Positions 13,320 to 14,721 of a stretch of 14,721 nt of DNA are shown piece by piece. The position numbers and the translations under genes are program-made. The stretch is from NCBI GenBank assembly GCA_044224215.1, contig JBGAKX010000112.1, positions 1 through 14,721 on the forward strand, in the 5' to 3' direction. The stretch is from DAOMFM01 sp035429825 (GTDB taxonomy: Bacteria; Acidobacteriota; Blastocatellia; UBA7656; JADIYM01). The notes below the pieces were generated by a model. The model was not told where the DNA came from and made no database searches. It saw only the letters and a list, made by a program, of their open reading frames with translations. Within the stretch, counting starts at the first letter, position 1; each line of letters starts with the position of its first letter.

Positions 13320-13982
13320 ATGTTGACGGGCATTGGGGCGCTCGTCGTCGCGTACATTCTCGGCGCCGTGCCCTTTGGATACATCATCGTGAAGCAGTTT
13401 GTCGGCGCCGACGTTCGCGCGATCGGATCTGGATCGACCGGGGCCACGAACGTCGCGCGCAGCGCGGGTATCAAGGCGGGCGCAGTGACGTACCTTCTCG
13501 ACGTTGCGAAGGGCGCGCTTGCGGTCTTTCTGATGCGGCTGGTTCACGACGACCAACTCTGGCTGGGGGCCGCCGCGGCGGCCGTCGTCGTAGGCCACAT
13601 GTATCCCGTATTTCTAGGCTTTCGTGGAGGCAAGGGCGTGGCGACCGGCGTCGGCGCATACCTGATGATCGTGCCCGTTGCCGTGTTGACGACGCTCGTC
13701 GTGTGGATCGCGATCTTCTGGCGAACGCGCATCGTGTCGCTCGCGTCGATCGTCGCGACGGCGCTCGTTCCGTTGTGGGCCGGGCTGTGGATCCTCGTCG
13801 CACAGGGAGTGCCACTCTCGGCGCCGTCGAGCCTGAAGACAATGGCCGGCGTCGGCATCGGGTGCGTGCTGATCATCGCAAAGCACCACGAGAATATCGG
13901 CAGGCTGATTCGCGGCACCGAGCATCGGTTTGTGCGTTCCGCATCCGACGGGCCGGACGCGGCGGAGCCGGATCGTCCATGA
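13320..13982 (+). CDS. plsY: Acyl-phosphate:glycerol-3-phosphate acyltransferase PlsY
   Basis: A 220-residue integral inner-membrane enzyme of normal length that acylates the sn-1 position of glycerol-3-phosphate using acyl-phosphate, the first step of phospholipid synthesis. Several hydrophobic membrane spans are evident (about 4-24, 53-74, 82-100, 112-134, 140-162, 174-187). The three conserved loops are present: GSGSTGATNVAR (36-47), GHMYPVFLGFRGGKGVAT (92-109) and KHHENIGRL (188-196). ATG 13320 has a GGAG ribosome binding site; open frame continues upstream but lacks family-like sequence. The stop overlaps the gpsA start as ATGA, so the two are co-translated, and gpsA supplies its substrate. 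The charged tail after 200 is unremarkable. Confidence 0.95.
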   Translation: MLTGIGALVVAYILGAVPFGYIIVKQFVGADVRAIGSGSTGATNVARSAGIKAGAVTYLLDVAKGALAVFLMRLVHDDQLWLGAAAAAVVVGHMYPVFLGFRGGKGVATGVGAYLMIVPVAVLTTLVVWIAIFWRTRIVSLASIVATALVPLWAGLWILVAQGVPLSAPSSLKTMAGVGIGCVLIIAKHHENIGRLIRGTEHRFVRSASDGPDAAEPDRP

Positions 13983-14721
13983 AGGTCGCCGTCATCGGTT
14001 CGGGGAGCTGGGGCACCGCGCTCGCGCTTCACGCGGCCCGCATCGGCCACGACGTGTGGCTGTGGTCGCGGCGCGCCGACGCGGCAGCCGAGTTGGACGC
14101 TGCACGCGTCAACACCGCGTATCTGCCCGGTTTTCCGTTTCCACCGCACATTCGCGCCACGTCGGATCTTGCCGAGGCGGTCAAGGGGGCAACGCTCGTC
14201 CTGCTCGTCGTGCCGTCGCACGGGACGCGCGAGGTTCTCGGCGAAATGAAGGGCGTGCTGACTGGTCACGAGATTCTCGTGTGCGCGTCGAAAGGGATCG
14301 AGAACGAAACGCTCGCTCGGATGTCCGAGGTCGTGTCGCAGGTGTTCGACGGCGGGTTCGACGACCGCTATGTCGTGCTGTCGGGGCCGAGTTTTGCGGC
14401 GGAAGTGGCCCGCGGCGTCCCGACCGCGATCGTCGCGGCATCGCCGGTGGAATCGTCGGCGAACGTCGTCCAGAAGGAGCTCTCCTCAGGGAGTTTCAGG
14501 GTCTACACCAACGATGACGTCGTCGGCGTGGAGCTGGGCGGCGCGCTCAAGAACGTCATCGCGATCGCGACGGGCGGCGTGACCGGTCTCGGTCTCGGGC
14601 ACAACACGGTTGCCGCCATCATCACGCGTGGCCTCGCCGAGATGACGCGCCTGGCCGTCGCCATGGGCGGCCACGTCGAGACGCTGTCGGGGCTCGCGTG
14701 TCTGGGCGACCTCGTGCTCAC
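13979..14721 (+). CDS. gpsA: Glycerol-3-phosphate dehydrogenase [NAD(P)+], truncated at window end
   Basis: The ATG at 13979 overlaps the plsY stop (ATGA), and the frame stays open to the window edge, giving 247 residues of a protein usually near 330. GpsA reduces dihydroxyacetone phosphate to sn-glycerol-3-phosphate in the cytoplasm. The Rossmann motif is MKVAVIGSGSWGTALA with Gly7, Gly9 and Gly12; SKGIE (104-108) and SGPSFAAEVA (135-144) follow; the catalytic region is ELGGALKNVIAIATGG (185-200) with Lys191, then ITRGLAEM (215-222). The conserved GLAGLGDL near the end reads GLACLGDL here (Cys241 for Gly). The missing part is about 85 residues of the C-terminal helical domain. It feeds PlsY directly. 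Confidence 0.95.
   Translation, partial: MKVAVIGSGSWGTALALHAARIGHDVWLWSRRADAAAELDAARVNTAYLPGFPFPPHIRATSDLAEAVKGATLVLLVVPSHGTREVLGEMKGVLTGHEILVCASKGIENETLARMSEVVSQVFDGGFDDRYVVLSGPSFAAEVARGVPTAIVAASPVESSANVVQKELSSGSFRVYTNDDVVGVELGGALKNVIAIATGGVTGLGLGHNTVAAIITRGLAEMTRLAVAMGGHVETLSGLACLGDLVL

Noticed and set aside
1..14721. Defence system, toxin-antitoxin or mobile element
   Set aside because: No transposase, integrase, nuclease, small toxin pair, direct-repeat array or tRNA-linked attachment site was found. Composition looks uniform across the window.

Overview
The window is about 14.7 kb of GC-rich, tightly packed bacterial DNA. The longest gap between genes is under 200 bases. It most likely comes from an Acidobacteriota genome. 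The main reason is four separate genes for exported VWFA-related proteins of the type first catalogued as an acidobacterial family (TIGR03436-like), together with Gram-negative-type lipid genes, a REC/serine-threonine-kinase fusion and high GC. A placement near Vicinamibacteria is only a guess. No tRNA, rRNA, CRISPR array, insertion sequence or prophage gene was seen.

Left end (1-1392): the C-terminus of an LpxL/HtrB-type acyltransferase, then acpS on the opposite strand, then a PgeF/YfiH-family protein whose start codon lies 2 bases from the acpS start. Next (1400-4525): a minus-strand operon of three exported VWA proteins, driven by a near-consensus sigma70 promoter at 4496-4525 and with tight translational spacing. 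Behind it on the same strand (4573-6129) is a lidless Hsp70-like protein. Diverging from that gene is a secreted kexin/subtilisin-type protease (6322-8562), which appears to be read from a leaderless mRNA. A convergent adenosine-deaminase-like amidohydrolase (8578-9606) follows, and diverging from it is a fourth, more distant VWA protein (9732-10775).

Right part (10772-14721): a minus-strand receiver-coiled coil-Ser/Thr kinase fusion whose stop codon interlocks with that of the fourth VWA gene in one CTAG. Diverging from it is an unrecognised zinc-ribbon protein, also with a leaderless-type promoter. Then come plsY and a truncated gpsA, overlapping by ATGA, which make and acylate glycerol-3-phosphate for phospholipids.

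Both ends are membrane-lipid housekeeping (acyltransferase, acpS; plsY, gpsA). The middle is an envelope and signalling block: exported VWA adhesion or scaffold proteins, a chaperone, a secreted protease and a kinase. The most notable points are the VWA paralog cluster beside an atypical Hsp70 and a divergent secreted protease, two TANAAT-N8-ATG leaderless promoters, the REC-kinase fusion facing an uncharacterised zinc-ribbon/L7-L12-like protein, and a deaminase-like enzyme with a changed active-site motif. Any functional link between these genes is inferred from gene order only.
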